Shown one piece after another: positions 34,664-42,198 of a stretch of 42,198 bases of DNA. The stretch is from Duncaniella sp. (GTDB taxonomy: Bacteria > Bacteroidota > Bacteroidia > Bacteroidales > Muribaculaceae). Every line of letters begins with the position of its first letter. Positions within the stretch are counted from its first letter, which is position 1. The notes under the pieces are model-generated. The model made no database searches and had not been told where the DNA came from. It saw only the letters and a list, made by a program, of their open reading frames with translations. The position numbers were made by a program, and so were the translations under genes. The stretch lies in assembly GCF_029054785.1 (NCBI RefSeq), contig NZ_JAIDEN010000023.1, positions 1-42,198 on the forward strand. The letters are read 5' to 3'.

Positions 34664-35332
34664 ATGATTCAAGTCGCCCCCTCGCTGCTCTCAGCTGATT
34701 TCACCCGCATAGGTGAGGCTGTGGATATGGTCAATAAAAGCCGTTCGTCGCTCATCCACCTTGATGTGATGGACGGAATGTTTGTCCCTAACATCACCAT
34801 CGGTTTTCCGGTGATCGAGTCGATCAGACGCATTGCCGAAAAGCCTCTGGACGTCCACATGATGGTCTGCGATCCGGGACGCTACATAGAAAACCTGCGC
34901 GCTGCCGGTGCCGACATCGTGAGTGTCCACTGGGAAGCCTGCACACATCTCGACCGTGTCATCGGCTCCATCCGTGAGGCCGGTATGAAACCCGCCGTCG
35001 CGCTCAATCCGGCAACCCCGGTGATGCTGCTGCGCGATGTCATCCGCGATCTTGACATGGTGCTGCTCATGAGCGTCAATCCGGGCTTCGGCGGCCAGAG
35101 CTTCATCCCCAACACCGTGCGCAAGGTCCGTGAGCTGCGTGAGCTGATTGAAGAAAGCGGTTCCGCGGCTGTGATCGAGATCGACGGTGGAGTCAACCTT
35201 GAGACCGCCCCTGCGCTTGTCGAGGCCGGCGCCGACATCCTTGTGGCCGGAAGCTATGTCTTCAAGGCCCCGGATCCCGCAAAAGCCATCTCAGATCTTA
35301 GAGGTTGTTTAAACACAAGAGTTAAAATCTGA
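34664..35332 (+). CDS. rpe: Ribulose-phosphate 3-epimerase
   Basis: 222 aa TIM barrel of the pentose phosphate pathway, interconverting ribulose 5-phosphate and xylulose 5-phosphate. Key parts: VAPSLLSADF, HLDVMDGMFVPNIT, DVHMMV, MSVNPGFGGQSF, EIDGGVN and ADILVAGSYVFKA. The ATG at 34664, preceded by AAAAGGA, is the start. The last ten residues (RGCLNTRVKI) and the stop are encoded by the left arm of the inverted repeat at 35298-35527, so the element appears to have replaced the original 3' end. Confidence 0.95.
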   Translation: MIQVAPSLLSADFTRIGEAVDMVNKSRSSLIHLDVMDGMFVPNITIGFPVIESIRRIAEKPLDVHMMVCDPGRYIENLRAAGADIVSVHWEACTHLDRVIGSIREAGMKPAVALNPATPVMLLRDVIRDLDMVLLMSVNPGFGGQSFIPNTVRKVRELRELIEESGSAAVIEIDGGVNLETAPALVEAGADILVAGSYVFKAPDPAKAISDLRGCLNTRVKI

Positions 35333-35527
35333 GTGGTGTATCTTTTAGATAAATTGTTGTAAATGAGAAAGGAGCATAGCGAGCTATGCGACTGACGAAT
35401 TTCAACAATTTAGCAAAAGAGACACCAAGGCTCAGGTAACTTTAAACAGTCTCAAACATGAAATTATTAAAAGAAAAAAATAATACCGTCGCTCAGATTT
35501 TAACTATTGTTTTTAAACAACCTCTTA
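35298..35527. mobile_element. Nested inverted-repeat (MITE-like) element between rpe and queA
   Basis: The outer arms 35298-35333 and 35492-35527 match at 33 of 36 positions when inverted. Inside, 35335 to 35426 forms a second imperfect palindrome (GGTGTATCTTTT against AAAAGAGACACC) with the apex GCATAG-CGAG-CTATGC at 35374-35389. There is no coding content apart from the rpe tail. The outer arm contains the TTTAAACAACCTCT motif also seen at 14731 and 19947. Confidence 0.75.
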
Positions 35528-35556
35528 TAGACCAAAACCGTTGAATTGACCGATTG

Positions 35557-36789
35557 ATGAATATACGCGATATACGAATAGAAAATTTCGACTATCCTCT
35601 CCCCGACGAACGTATTGCCAAACACCCCCTCGCACAGCGCGACAGCTGTCTGCTTCTTGTCAAGGACAGCGACGGAACTCTCTCGACACGGAGTTTCCAC
35701 GAACTGCCGGGCCTGCTTCCGGCTGATTCGATGCTGGTCTACAACAACACACGTGTGATCAACGCCCGTCTGCGTTTCCGCAAGGGTGAGGCCGCCGATG
35801 GCGCTCTGATCGAAATTTTCTGTCTCGAACCGGTCGAGCCTGCCGACTATGCCTGCAACTTCGCCTCGGCCGAGTCATGCTCCTGGACCTGTTTTGTCGG
35901 CAATTCCAAGCGCTGGAAGAGCGGAGATCTTGTCATGCCCCTCGCAATCGACGGTCATGATCTGACGCTGAGGGCCACGAGGGTCAGCCGCGAGGGCAAC
36001 ACGTCGGTGGTCCGTTTCAGCTGGGACGATCCCGCCGTGACTTTCAGCCGCATCATCTCCGCCGTTGGCGAAATCCCGATTCCTCCTTACCTCAACCGTG
36101 GGACCGAGGAGAGCGATTCGCAGGACTATCAGACGGTCTTTTCCCACATCGACGGCTCTGTCGCAGCTCCTACCGCCGGGCTGCATTTCACCCCCGCTGT
36201 CCTCGACGGAATCGATGCTGCGGGAATTCTGCGCCGCGAGCTGACGCTCCATGTCGGCGCAGGCACCTTCCAGCCCGTCAAGTCGGACACCATCGGAGAG
36301 CATGACATGCACAGCGAGTTCATAGCCGTGGACCGTCAGCTGATCGAGGAACTTGCCTCTACCGACCGGCGCGTGATAGCCGTCGGCACCACTTCGGTGC
36401 GCACCCTCGAAAGCCTCTACCATCTCGGTTGCCGCCTTTATGCCGGACTTTCTGCCGAGACACTTCCTCAGTGGTATCCCTACGATCCGTCTCACCCCGG
36501 CCTGAGCGTGGCCGAAGCGATGAAGGCTATTCTCGGCCATCTCGATGCGACGGGCGAAAACACCTTTGTGGCATCAACGCGCCTGATGATCGCTCCGGGC
36601 TATCGCTACCGGATGGTTTCGGGAATGGTCACCAATTTCCATCAGCCGAAATCAACGCTGCTGCTGCTCGTCTCGGCCTTCCTTGCGGGCAATCCCTCCA
36701 ACCCTGAATGGCGGGAGATCTATGACTACGCTCTGGCCGACAGCCGTTTCAGATTCCTGTCATACGGCGACGCCTGTCTGTTTCTTTGA
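35557..36789 (+). CDS. queA: S-adenosylmethionine:tRNA ribosyltransferase-isomerase
   Basis: 410 aa. QueA transfers the ribosyl part of SAM to preQ1-tRNA to make epoxyqueuosine. Family blocks: FDYPLPDERIAKHPLAQRD, MLVYNNTRVINARL, PTAGLHFTP, LTLHVGAGTFQPV, HDMHSE and GTTSVRTLESL. The ATG at 35557 directly follows a TTG in the same frame. The 3' end overlaps the convergent hypothetical gene by 30 bp. Confidence 0.95.
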   Translation: MNIRDIRIENFDYPLPDERIAKHPLAQRDSCLLLVKDSDGTLSTRSFHELPGLLPADSMLVYNNTRVINARLRFRKGEAADGALIEIFCLEPVEPADYACNFASAESCSWTCFVGNSKRWKSGDLVMPLAIDGHDLTLRATRVSREGNTSVVRFSWDDPAVTFSRIISAVGEIPIPPYLNRGTEESDSQDYQTVFSHIDGSVAAPTAGLHFTPAVLDGIDAAGILRRELTLHVGAGTFQPVKSDTIGEHDMHSEFIAVDRQLIEELASTDRRVIAVGTTSVRTLESLYHLGCRLYAGLSAETLPQWYPYDPSHPGLSVAEAMKAILGHLDATGENTFVASTRLMIAPGYRYRMVSGMVTNFHQPKSTLLLLVSAFLAGNPSNPEWREIYDYALADSRFRFLSYGDACLFL

Positions 36790-37266
36790 CGGGCGGGCCG
36801 ACACCCGTGCAGCCATCCTGCGGGCCTGGCGGCGCTGCTCCTGCTCATAGCGGCGGCGCTGGCGGCGGTTCATTCTGCTGACAGGCTGCAAGTCCTCGGC
36901 AGCCTCAGGATCTGTCTTTGCGTCGGCTGACGGCGAGGCGCTCTCATCATGATTTTTCATTCTGCAAGCCGGGCCTGAAGTCCGGCTTTTGCGTGATCTG
37001 CCGCGAGCCGCCGCCGAACGTTTCATCGCACGGTCGATTTCCGGTTTCATCAGAGACAGAATCAGCATCACGTCCTTGTCGGCACAATTTTCAGGCATAG
37101 TCTGACCTGCCAGATACGAATCGATGATCTCCATCACCTCATCGGCTTTCTGAGTGCCTTTGCGGGCAATGGCGCATGACATGTAGACGCGTTCGCGCAG
37201 TTCGCCATAGAATTTTCGGGAGACGGGCAGTTGGTTCGGTTTTGCGGTCGGGAGGGTCTTTTTCAT
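36760..37266 (-). CDS. Hypothetical basic protein
   Basis: 168 aa, no family recognised. The first 90 residues look folded and helical (PVSRKFYGELRERVYMSCAIARKGTQ, then DEVMEIIDSYLAGQ); the rest is low-complexity and strongly basic (RRQRRRYEQEQRRQARRMAARV), suggesting nucleic-acid contact. The ATG at 37266 is preferred to a distant in-frame codon at 37386 because a TATATTTG box lies between them. It is divergent from the FKBP gene and overlaps the queA 3' end tail-to-tail. Confidence 0.65.
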   Translation of the reverse strand: MKKTLPTAKPNQLPVSRKFYGELRERVYMSCAIARKGTQKADEVMEIIDSYLAGQTMPENCADKDVMLILSLMKPEIDRAMKRSAAARGRSRKSRTSGPACRMKNHDESASPSADAKTDPEAAEDLQPVSRMNRRQRRRYEQEQRRQARRMAARVSARPSKKQTGVAV

Positions 37267-37312
37267 AATATCTCGGAGTGAGTGGGTGGTGGTGTGATTG
37301 TTTTTTACACTG

Positions 37313-37320
37313 CAAATATA
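37313..37320 (-). promoter_or_regulatory. Candidate -7 box of the hypothetical basic protein gene
   Basis: TATATTTG on the minus strand, 47 bp before the ATG; no clear -33 element. Confidence 0.4.
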
Positions 37321-37373
37321 CGGCCCGAAAACCCCGGAAAAGTGCGATAATGCGGAGACCCGCAAATTTTTTG

Positions 37374-37381
37374 TAACTTTG
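37374..37381 (+). promoter_or_regulatory. Candidate -7 box of the FKBP gene
   Basis: TAACTTTG 30 bp before the ATG of the FKBP isomerase gene; no clear TTG at the usual spacing. Confidence 0.45.
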
Positions 37382-37410
37382 CTCATGAATCAACCAAATT
37401 GTAGAAACTG

Positions 37411-37809
37411 ATGGCAAAGCAGGACTATATAGATAAGAACCGTCAATGGCTCCAGGCAAAGGCCCAGGAGCCGGGTGTCAAGGCTCTCGACAAAGGTATT
37501 TTTTATAAGGTGATCTCCCGTGGAAAACCGGATGCGCCCAAACCGAACCGCAACAGCGTGGTTGTGGTCCACTATACCGGCACCACCATCAACGGCAAGA
37601 AGTTTGACAGCTCACGCGGAGGAACAGCCCCGGCCATGCGTCTGCGCGACCTGATTCAGGGCTGGATCATAGCCCTGCAACAGATGCATGTCGGTGACCG
37701 TTGGGAAATCTATCTCCCCGCCGAAATGGGCTATGGACGCTTCTCACAGCCCGGAATTCCCGGCGGCTCGACCCTCATTTTCGACATCGAACTCCTCGGC
37801 GTGGGGTGA
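37411..37809 (+). CDS. FKBP-type peptidyl-prolyl cis-trans isomerase
   Basis: 132 aa single FKBP domain: VVVHYTGTTINGKKFDSS, GWIIALQQMHVGDRWEIYLPAEMGYG and GGSTLIFDIELLGV contain the usual pocket residues. No signal peptide, so it is probably cytoplasmic. It may help protein folding. Confidence 0.92.
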   Translation: MAKQDYIDKNRQWLQAKAQEPGVKALDKGIFYKVISRGKPDAPKPNRNSVVVVHYTGTTINGKKFDSSRGGTAPAMRLRDLIQGWIIALQQMHVGDRWEIYLPAEMGYGRFSQPGIPGGSTLIFDIELLGVG

Positions 37810-38134
37810 GATCAAGGAAAGCCCGTATTATTTCGAGGGTTGCGTATCCTGAACCATCGGAGATGGTAGATTTCCGAAACCCCAGGGTGAGCGAGTGCCC
37901 GCAGGGCCGAGCGGTGCCTGGGGTAATGGCATGAAATATACGGTCCTGTCTCGTAGAGACTGTTTAGGGGAGGACGTTATCCAGCCTCTCCGAGGCAGGC
38001 ATAGAGGATACGTTTCTTCCCCCAGGCACCGCTCGGCCCTGCGGGCGCTCGCTCACCCTGTGGTTTCTGAGACCAATCCTCTCCGAGGATTTTGCAGATA
38101 TTGTCTCGATGGTTATGCCATAGCGCCCGTCGGG
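37810..38134. other. Gene-free stretch with inverted repeats
   Basis: No credible gene. It contains the 48-bp inverted repeats listed next, plus small hairpins (AATCCTCTCCGAGGATT around 38077, and TAGCGCCCGTCGGGCTA around 38118). Confidence 0.7.
37876..38067. repeat. Inverted repeat pair, 48 bp, 46 matches
   Basis: The arm 37876-37923 (starting GAAACCCCAGGGTGAGCGAG) is repeated in inverse at 38020-38067 with two mismatches, around a 96-bp spacer that itself contains short inverted segments. It looks like a dispersed palindromic repeat and may act as a bidirectional terminator between the converging FKBP and membrane-protein genes. Confidence 0.75.
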
Positions 38135-38542
38135 CTATGTTTTTACCCGTTTTGCGGGTATAATGAGCTTTCCTCGGCAGATTGCGGCTATGAATCCGAT
38201 AAGCCATATAGCAAGGCATGCTGTGGCCGGGCGGATGAAAAGTTCATGGCCGAATGCCGAGTAATAGAGCGTCATCCCCTCGATCAGGAGCAGTGAGAGC
38301 GTGAAGAGCCGAGTGGTGCGTCCGTCAAGCAGACGGGGTCCCTTATAGTCGGTCCCTGCGGTGAATGAATGACTCCATAGAAAGAGGAACATGGACAGCC
38401 CCCAGAATACTATGGCCATTTGCAGCCAGTCTCTTAGTGCCGACGCTTCCACGCCTGACCAATGGATGAAGAGCAGGGCTATGACAAGTGTAAGATTGAT
38501 GGCGTAATTGGCTGAATAGACGAATTTATATTGACGTTGCAT
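38135..38542 (-). CDS. Small hypothetical membrane protein
   Basis: 135 aa with four hydrophobic segments (INLTLVIALLFIHW, LQMAIVFWGLSMFLFLW, LFTLSLLLIEGMTLYYSAF, ATACLAIWLIGFIAAI). Family not recognised. It starts 9 bp after the stop of the exported protein gene on the same strand, so the pair is probably one operon. Confidence 0.65.
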   Translation of the reverse strand: MQRQYKFVYSANYAINLTLVIALLFIHWSGVEASALRDWLQMAIVFWGLSMFLFLWSHSFTAGTDYKGPRLLDGRTTRLFTLSLLLIEGMTLYYSAFGHELFIRPATACLAIWLIGFIAAICRGKLIIPAKRVKT

Positions 38543-38551
38543 ATGTGGATT

Positions 38552-39544
38552 TTACATTGTTTCGAACACTCGTCCGGAGATTTTTTTCAGGATATCGCGG
38601 TCGGAGAGATAGGCGTCTGTGGAGGGGTCGATGTTGCCGACCGTTTTCCAAAGAAGACGATAGGCGCTTGAGAGGCGGACTTTGTCCTCTTTGACTGCGG
38701 TCTCGATCAGGCTGCATTCGTCGGGTGAGAAGACTGCCCGCAAGGTTTTCGGACAGAATACCTCGAATGGTTTTCCGGCAAGGAAGTCGGCGACGGTCTT
38801 GTCATCGGCCTTATAGCTGTCGGTAAGCAACTTGTTCAGCTGTTTTTCCTGCTCCGGAGTGACGATGACTGCCTTTTTCAGCAGGGCTATATAGAGGGGT
38901 ACTACCGTCTCGGCCTTGGCACCGCAGACGGCATTGAAGCGGTAGTCATTTTTGAGGAACTGCAAAGCCTCGTCGTTGTCGCTGAAGCCGTAGAGGCCGC
39001 TTCCCGGCGAGAGAAATGCGCGGTTAAGACGTTCGAGATATAGGCTTGTGAAATTGGCCGTTGAGCCGAATTCGCTGACCACAAAATCGTTGAGATTGTC
39101 AAAACTCCTGTCCGGGCTGACGTAGTGTGTGCGGTTGCCGTCACGATAGGCGATGTAGCAGATCTGTTGCGGCATGAACTCCAGGAGCGGATCGGGGCAG
39201 GGATTGAAGATGAAAACGCTGTCGGCAGTGTTGAAAACTTCAGTCTGCATAGCTGAAAGCGGCAGTGGCTTCTCCATTTTTGACAACACGAAGCGCCCGT
39301 TTTCCGAAAAATCGTTGAACCAGTAGACCTGCTGCGCCTTTTTGCCCGCATCTTTGATGAAGAAACAGTCCGTGTCTCCGTCAAATTTAAAGGCGTTGCT
39401 GACAGCCGATTCGAAATCTAAAGGCGTGTAGCTCACAACAGGGATCATCTTGGCCGACTTGCGTATTTCCGCAACATTGACGTCCTGTGACATGGCGCAA
39501 AGCCCGCTCAGCGCCAATAAACTGATGGAGAGAACTGTTTTCAT
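38552..39544 (-). CDS. Hypothetical exported protein
   Basis: 330 aa with an N-terminal signal peptide (MKTVLSISLLALSGLCAMSQ). The rest is soluble, without a motif I recognise. A well-formed promoter (TTTG-N20-TACATTTG) lies upstream at 39593-39624. Confidence 0.7.
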   Translation of the reverse strand: MKTVLSISLLALSGLCAMSQDVNVAEIRKSAKMIPVVSYTPLDFESAVSNAFKFDGDTDCFFIKDAGKKAQQVYWFNDFSENGRFVLSKMEKPLPLSAMQTEVFNTADSVFIFNPCPDPLLEFMPQQICYIAYRDGNRTHYVSPDRSFDNLNDFVVSEFGSTANFTSLYLERLNRAFLSPGSGLYGFSDNDEALQFLKNDYRFNAVCGAKAETVVPLYIALLKKAVIVTPEQEKQLNKLLTDSYKADDKTVADFLAGKPFEVFCPKTLRAVFSPDECSLIETAVKEDKVRLSSAYRLLWKTVGNIDPSTDAYLSDRDILKKISGRVFETM

Positions 39545-39592
39545 AATTTTGTGTTATTTGGGTTTATAAATCGTTGTCTATGTGAAGATTCA

Positions 39593-39624
39593 CAAATGTA
39601 GAAAAAAAGTCCGTATCCGGCAAA
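39593..39624 (-). promoter_or_regulatory. Bacteroidota-type promoter of the exported protein gene
   Basis: On the minus strand TTTG (39621-39624), 20-bp spacer, TACATTTG (39593-39600), 49 bp before the ATG. Confidence 0.65.
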
Positions 39625-39726
39625 TGAAAAAAATTATGTAGGTTCTACAATTTTCGAATAAATAGTCTTGTATTCAATGAGTTATTTTTGATGTTTGGTT
39701 TTACGCCAGTTATTATATTTTGTCAC

Positions 39727-39801
39727 TCATATTTTTCCTAATATCGGGCCGAATATACCTGCAAGTATTACAGGGATTACATACACTATTATAAATTCCA
39801 T
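39727..39801 (-). CDS. Possible small hydrophobic peptide (24 aa)
   Basis: ATG to TGA encoding a peptide that is almost entirely one membrane-spanning segment (MEFIIVYVIPVILAGIFGPI, then LGKI). Too short to judge by composition. It could be a small membrane protein or chance. No clear promoter. Confidence 0.25.
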   Translation of the reverse strand: MEFIIVYVIPVILAGIFGPILGKI

Positions 39802-39811
39802 ATAATAATTT

Positions 39812-39868
39812 TTAGAATAGACGTGAAATCCACTTACCTGCTTTTGCCGGATAGAATATAAATTTCAT
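39812..39868 (-). pseudogene. Truncated duplicate of the adjacent lipoprotein gene start
   Basis: The stretch 39848-39888 matches 40256-40296 (the leader and first codons of the lipoprotein gene) at 38 of 41 positions. The copy starts MKFIFYP like the intact gene, then diverges and stops after 18 codons. This looks like a tandem duplication whose second copy was lost. Confidence 0.6.
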
Positions 39869-39895
39869 CAACAAGGTTTGTTATAAGTCACGAGT

Positions 39896-40279
39896 TTAAT
39901 CAATTCCGTCCTGGCTGACATTGATTTCGGCATATTCATTGCCGAAACTGGCAATAATCCTCAGTTTCCTCCGTTTCTTCTGATCCGAAGGAGACGCGAT
40001 TATATCCAGACTGGTGGAAGGATGCTTATTTTTGACTGTCAGCCAGTTGTAAGATACAGTAAGGGTGTCATTTTCATATGATTCGTAATCACTGACGAAA
40101 TCGCTGCCTTTCTCTATGTGTATGCCATATATAAACTCTTTTCCGTTTGCGATAATTTTACCGCCTTCCGCAGGGAAATGCACATGTTTCGGATAACCAT
40201 TCTGAACGTGCTCAAACTCGCAGGAAGAGAGCAGGCAGATGAATATGAGAATAATCGGATAAAAGATAAATTTCATCAT
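39896..40279 (-). CDS. Lipoprotein with BACON-like beta domain
   Basis: 127 aa from the ATG at 40279 (a second ATG at 40276 is equally possible). The signal ends in a lipobox (ICLLSSC). The remainder is beta-rich and ends in a BACON-type pattern (VSYNWLTVKN, then KLRIIASFGNEYAEINVSQDG). BACON domains usually bind glycans or mucin in Bacteroidota surface proteins; here the domain is alone and the function is unknown. A TAAATTTG box lies at 40334-40341. Confidence 0.7.
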   Translation of the reverse strand: MMKFIFYPIILIFICLLSSCEFEHVQNGYPKHVHFPAEGGKIIANGKEFIYGIHIEKGSDFVSDYESYENDTLTVSYNWLTVKNKHPSTSLDIIASPSDQKKRRKLRIIASFGNEYAEINVSQDGID

Positions 40280-40415
40280 CAAGGTTTGTTATAAGTTATT
40301 ACTTTGAGTAGATGGTTAGATTGTTTGACATTGCAAATTTAGATACAATAAGGTAGGAAAGCTAAAAAAATGAGATTTTGTATTAGGCGAAGATGAACGA
40401 TATGTCCTTGATTTT

Positions 40416-40456
40416 TAGTAAAATAAAAATGCGCCTAATTTTAAAATTAGGCGCAT
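40416..40456 (-). terminator. Terminator after the TPR regulator gene
   Basis: A perfect 28-bp palindrome (40429-40456, ATGCGCCTAATTTT and its complement) followed on the minus strand by TTTTTATTTT. It ends the transcript of the gene stopping at 40560. Confidence 0.8.
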
Positions 40457-40559
40457 AGAAGTGATGCTGGTGATAAGGTGTTGAACGTTATGGGATTATG
40501 ATATTTGCAAGAATGGGGATATGTGATTCGTAAAAGGCAATCTATTGTGTCATAGTTTG

Positions 40560-42176
40560 TTATGATATGGCTTTCAGGTATATTTCTTTGTTCGGACTGT
40601 CGGAATTGCGGAATTTTGATTTCAGGCGCTTGCGGCGGTCGTAGATTGCAGTGATTTTCTCCTCTTTGAGGAAGATGGTAATTGCAGAGTTTGAGAAGCC
40701 CAAAACTGAAAACATGAACAGCCGAAAGTCAGCATCTTTGAGTTCCGGAAACTCTTTGCGGAGGTTTACCAATATATTTTTGTGATGTCTGTTGACTATC
40801 GCGGCAAGTTCTTTGATTTTTTGTTCGTCAGAAGAAAATTGGTCGATCAGGGAAGTGACTTCTTCGGAAATCCGTCGCTTGGCGACTTTTGATGGAGCCT
40901 CGTATAAAGTACGGCAAAGATCATCGATCACTGCGAAGCGCTCGGCGAGAAGAGTTTGGATGGCAGCCTGCGACTCGGCATCATTTTTTGCAAGCAGTTC
41001 GCGGAGATTGCGCGCGATCTCAACATTATTGTTGATTATTTCCGATTTGCGTTTACGATAACGCAGCAGATATACAATCGCAATGGTGAGCAGTAAGATC
41101 GTAACAATGACAATGCAGATTGCGATGGTTCGAGTGGATTTCAGACTGGCCTCATTGATTTTACGTTCTGAAATATAAAACTCTCTCATAGAGGTTCCGA
41201 GAGATTGGGACATAACAGACCGAAGGATACTATCAGTGAAATTATTCATCTGTTGAAGCACCTTCATGGCTTGGTGCATAGAATCCATTTCCACACAGAC
41301 AATATATCTTAACCAGGCATTTATCTGGTTGTCTGACGGATCGAAATTCTTTGAAAGTTCAGTTGCTTTTACGACATTTCCTACGCGCAGATTGGCAATT
41401 CCATAGTAAATGGAATCATGGCGATTGGCATAGGAGGAACTGCAAACGTCAGAAAGATATGGAACAGCTTTGTCGTAATCTCCGGAATTTATATGTGTTA
41501 TACCGATAAGTCGGATCGCCTCAAAATAGAGATTTCGATCATTATATTTTGTAGCCGAGTCAATAAGTTGTTTGCACAAATCTATGGATTCCTGATATTT
41601 TTCGGCGGCTATATACGTTTTTACCAAGTCAATGATCGCATGGTTTATATGGGGCTGGCGGTTGGAGAGGCGGAAGTTTTCGAGTTCGATTTCGGCAAAT
41701 TCGATCTCTTCGGCGGTATGATAGTTTTCGTGATAGATGTCGGCGATCATGCGGGCCGACATGGCGATCCAGAACTTGTCGTCGAGCCGGACTGCAAGGT
41801 CATAGGCCTTGAAAAGCGCCGTGAGGCTCCGCGGATAGTCCTTGTTGTTGAAATTCAGTTCTCCGAAATAGTGGAGCGCGAGCATGAGGCGCCGGTCATC
41901 TCCTGATTCTTCGAAATAGCTGACGGCGGTTGAGATGAGCGAGTCATCGGTCTCGGTGATGTAGCTTTTGGATCGCGCCTGAGTCAGCAGAAGGGCATAG
42001 AGGGCACGGGAGTGACGGTCGGTCAGCTCTTGCGGGGGTATATTTTCAAGCATGACAAGGGCCGAGTCGGGATGTTCGGTCATGATGCTTTCGGCCTCGC
42101 GGAGTGATTCGGCGTGGCGGGAGGCGCAGCTGTGGAGGAGGATAAGCAGAAATATGATGATAGGGAATTTGAGCAT
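40560..42176 (-). CDS. TPR-transmembrane-coiled-coil regulator-like protein
   Basis: 538 aa. A lipobox-like signal (LLILLHSCAS) precedes TPR repeats (residues about 20-330: SLTALFKAYDLAVRLDD, YQESIDLCKQLID, INSGDYDKAVPYLSDV). One strong membrane helix follows (TIAICIVIVTILLLTIAIVYLL). The cytoplasmic C-terminus has a coiled coil and a helical region ending EKITAIYDRRKRLKSKF that resembles the DNA-binding-like ends of Bacteroidota TPR sensor regulators. It may link a periplasmic signal to gene expression; the target is unknown. The promoter lies beyond the window edge. Confidence 0.75.
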   Translation of the reverse strand: MLKFPIIIFLLILLHSCASRHAESLREAESIMTEHPDSALVMLENIPPQELTDRHSRALYALLLTQARSKSYITETDDSLISTAVSYFEESGDDRRLMLALHYFGELNFNNKDYPRSLTALFKAYDLAVRLDDKFWIAMSARMIADIYHENYHTAEEIEFAEIELENFRLSNRQPHINHAIIDLVKTYIAAEKYQESIDLCKQLIDSATKYNDRNLYFEAIRLIGITHINSGDYDKAVPYLSDVCSSSYANRHDSIYYGIANLRVGNVVKATELSKNFDPSDNQINAWLRYIVCVEMDSMHQAMKVLQQMNNFTDSILRSVMSQSLGTSMREFYISERKINEASLKSTRTIAICIVIVTILLLTIAIVYLLRYRKRKSEIINNNVEIARNLRELLAKNDAESQAAIQTLLAERFAVIDDLCRTLYEAPSKVAKRRISEEVTSLIDQFSSDEQKIKELAAIVNRHHKNILVNLRKEFPELKDADFRLFMFSVLGFSNSAITIFLKEEKITAIYDRRKRLKSKFRNSDSPNKEIYLKAIS

Positions 42177-42198
42177 AGACGGTGGTTGCGGAGAGGGG

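Larger units (their letters stand above)
39545..39895. other. AT-rich intergenic stretch
   Basis: About 350 bp. It holds the promoter at 39593-39624, a 24-codon hydrophobic open frame (39727-39801, minus) and a decayed copy of the start of the neighbouring lipoprotein gene (39812-39868). Nothing else is supported. Confidence 0.6.

Noticed and set aside
37895..38296. 133-codon plus-strand frame
   Set aside because: It spans the 48-bp inverted repeats and then runs antisense to the small membrane-protein gene; the translation has no protein-like features.

Overview
The window is a stretch of Bacteroidales chromosome (phylum Bacteroidota). Supporting signs are promoters of the TTTG-N20-TAnnTTTG type, weak Shine-Dalgarno sites, a golvesin-domain/amidase protein, an OmpA/TPR lipoprotein, a TPR-transmembrane-coiled-coil regulator and a BACON-like lipoprotein. 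The GC-rich housekeeping genes and the abundant palindromic intergenic repeats would fit Muribaculaceae or a near relative; that family-level placement is inference.

Layout. 1-5.1 kb (minus): a partial golvesin/amidase envelope protein, pdxB, and a DUF6427-like membrane protein overlapping purD. 5.1-11.8 kb (minus): purD, an RlmL-type RNA methyltransferase, a serine acetyltransferase, an ion channel with an abnormal selectivity filter, and an OmpA/TPR lipoprotein ending at a strong terminator. 12-18.2 kb (plus): speA, truA, a BtuF-like binding protein with a FecCD-type permease (no ATPase beside them), and prfB with its programmed +1 frameshift. 18.4-21.8 kb (minus): an AGCS amino-acid/sodium symporter and a phosphoglucomutase-family enzyme.

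21.85-27.03 kb is the accessory part and the main point of interest. A palindromic repeat element (perfect 23-bp and 43-bp arms) is followed by an apparent structured RNA of about 320 nt with its own promoter and terminator. Next comes an AT-rich operon: a Cys-every-fourth-residue precursor peptide with a twin-arginine signal, a radical SAM/SPASM maturase, a SPASM-only partner, a small modification-system protein, then tatA and tatC. This is a CXXX-repeat RiPP-type system joined to its own likely export machine. The product chemistry is, to my knowledge, undescribed.

27.1-37.8 kb (mostly plus) returns to housekeeping: aspS, a Nif3-family protein, a zinc-ribbon coiled-coil protein, a SlyD-like FKBP with a Cys-rich tail, efp, a flavodiiron protein, a DNA glycosylase, a DedA protein, rpe, queA, a hypothetical gene and an FKBP isomerase. 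A 230-bp nested inverted repeat between rpe and queA supplies the last codons of rpe. 37.8-42.2 kb holds another inverted repeat, small exported or membrane hypotheticals, a BACON-like lipoprotein with a duplicated, decayed 5' end beside it, and a TPR sensor-like regulator. No tRNA, rRNA, CRISPR array, transposase or integrase was recognised.
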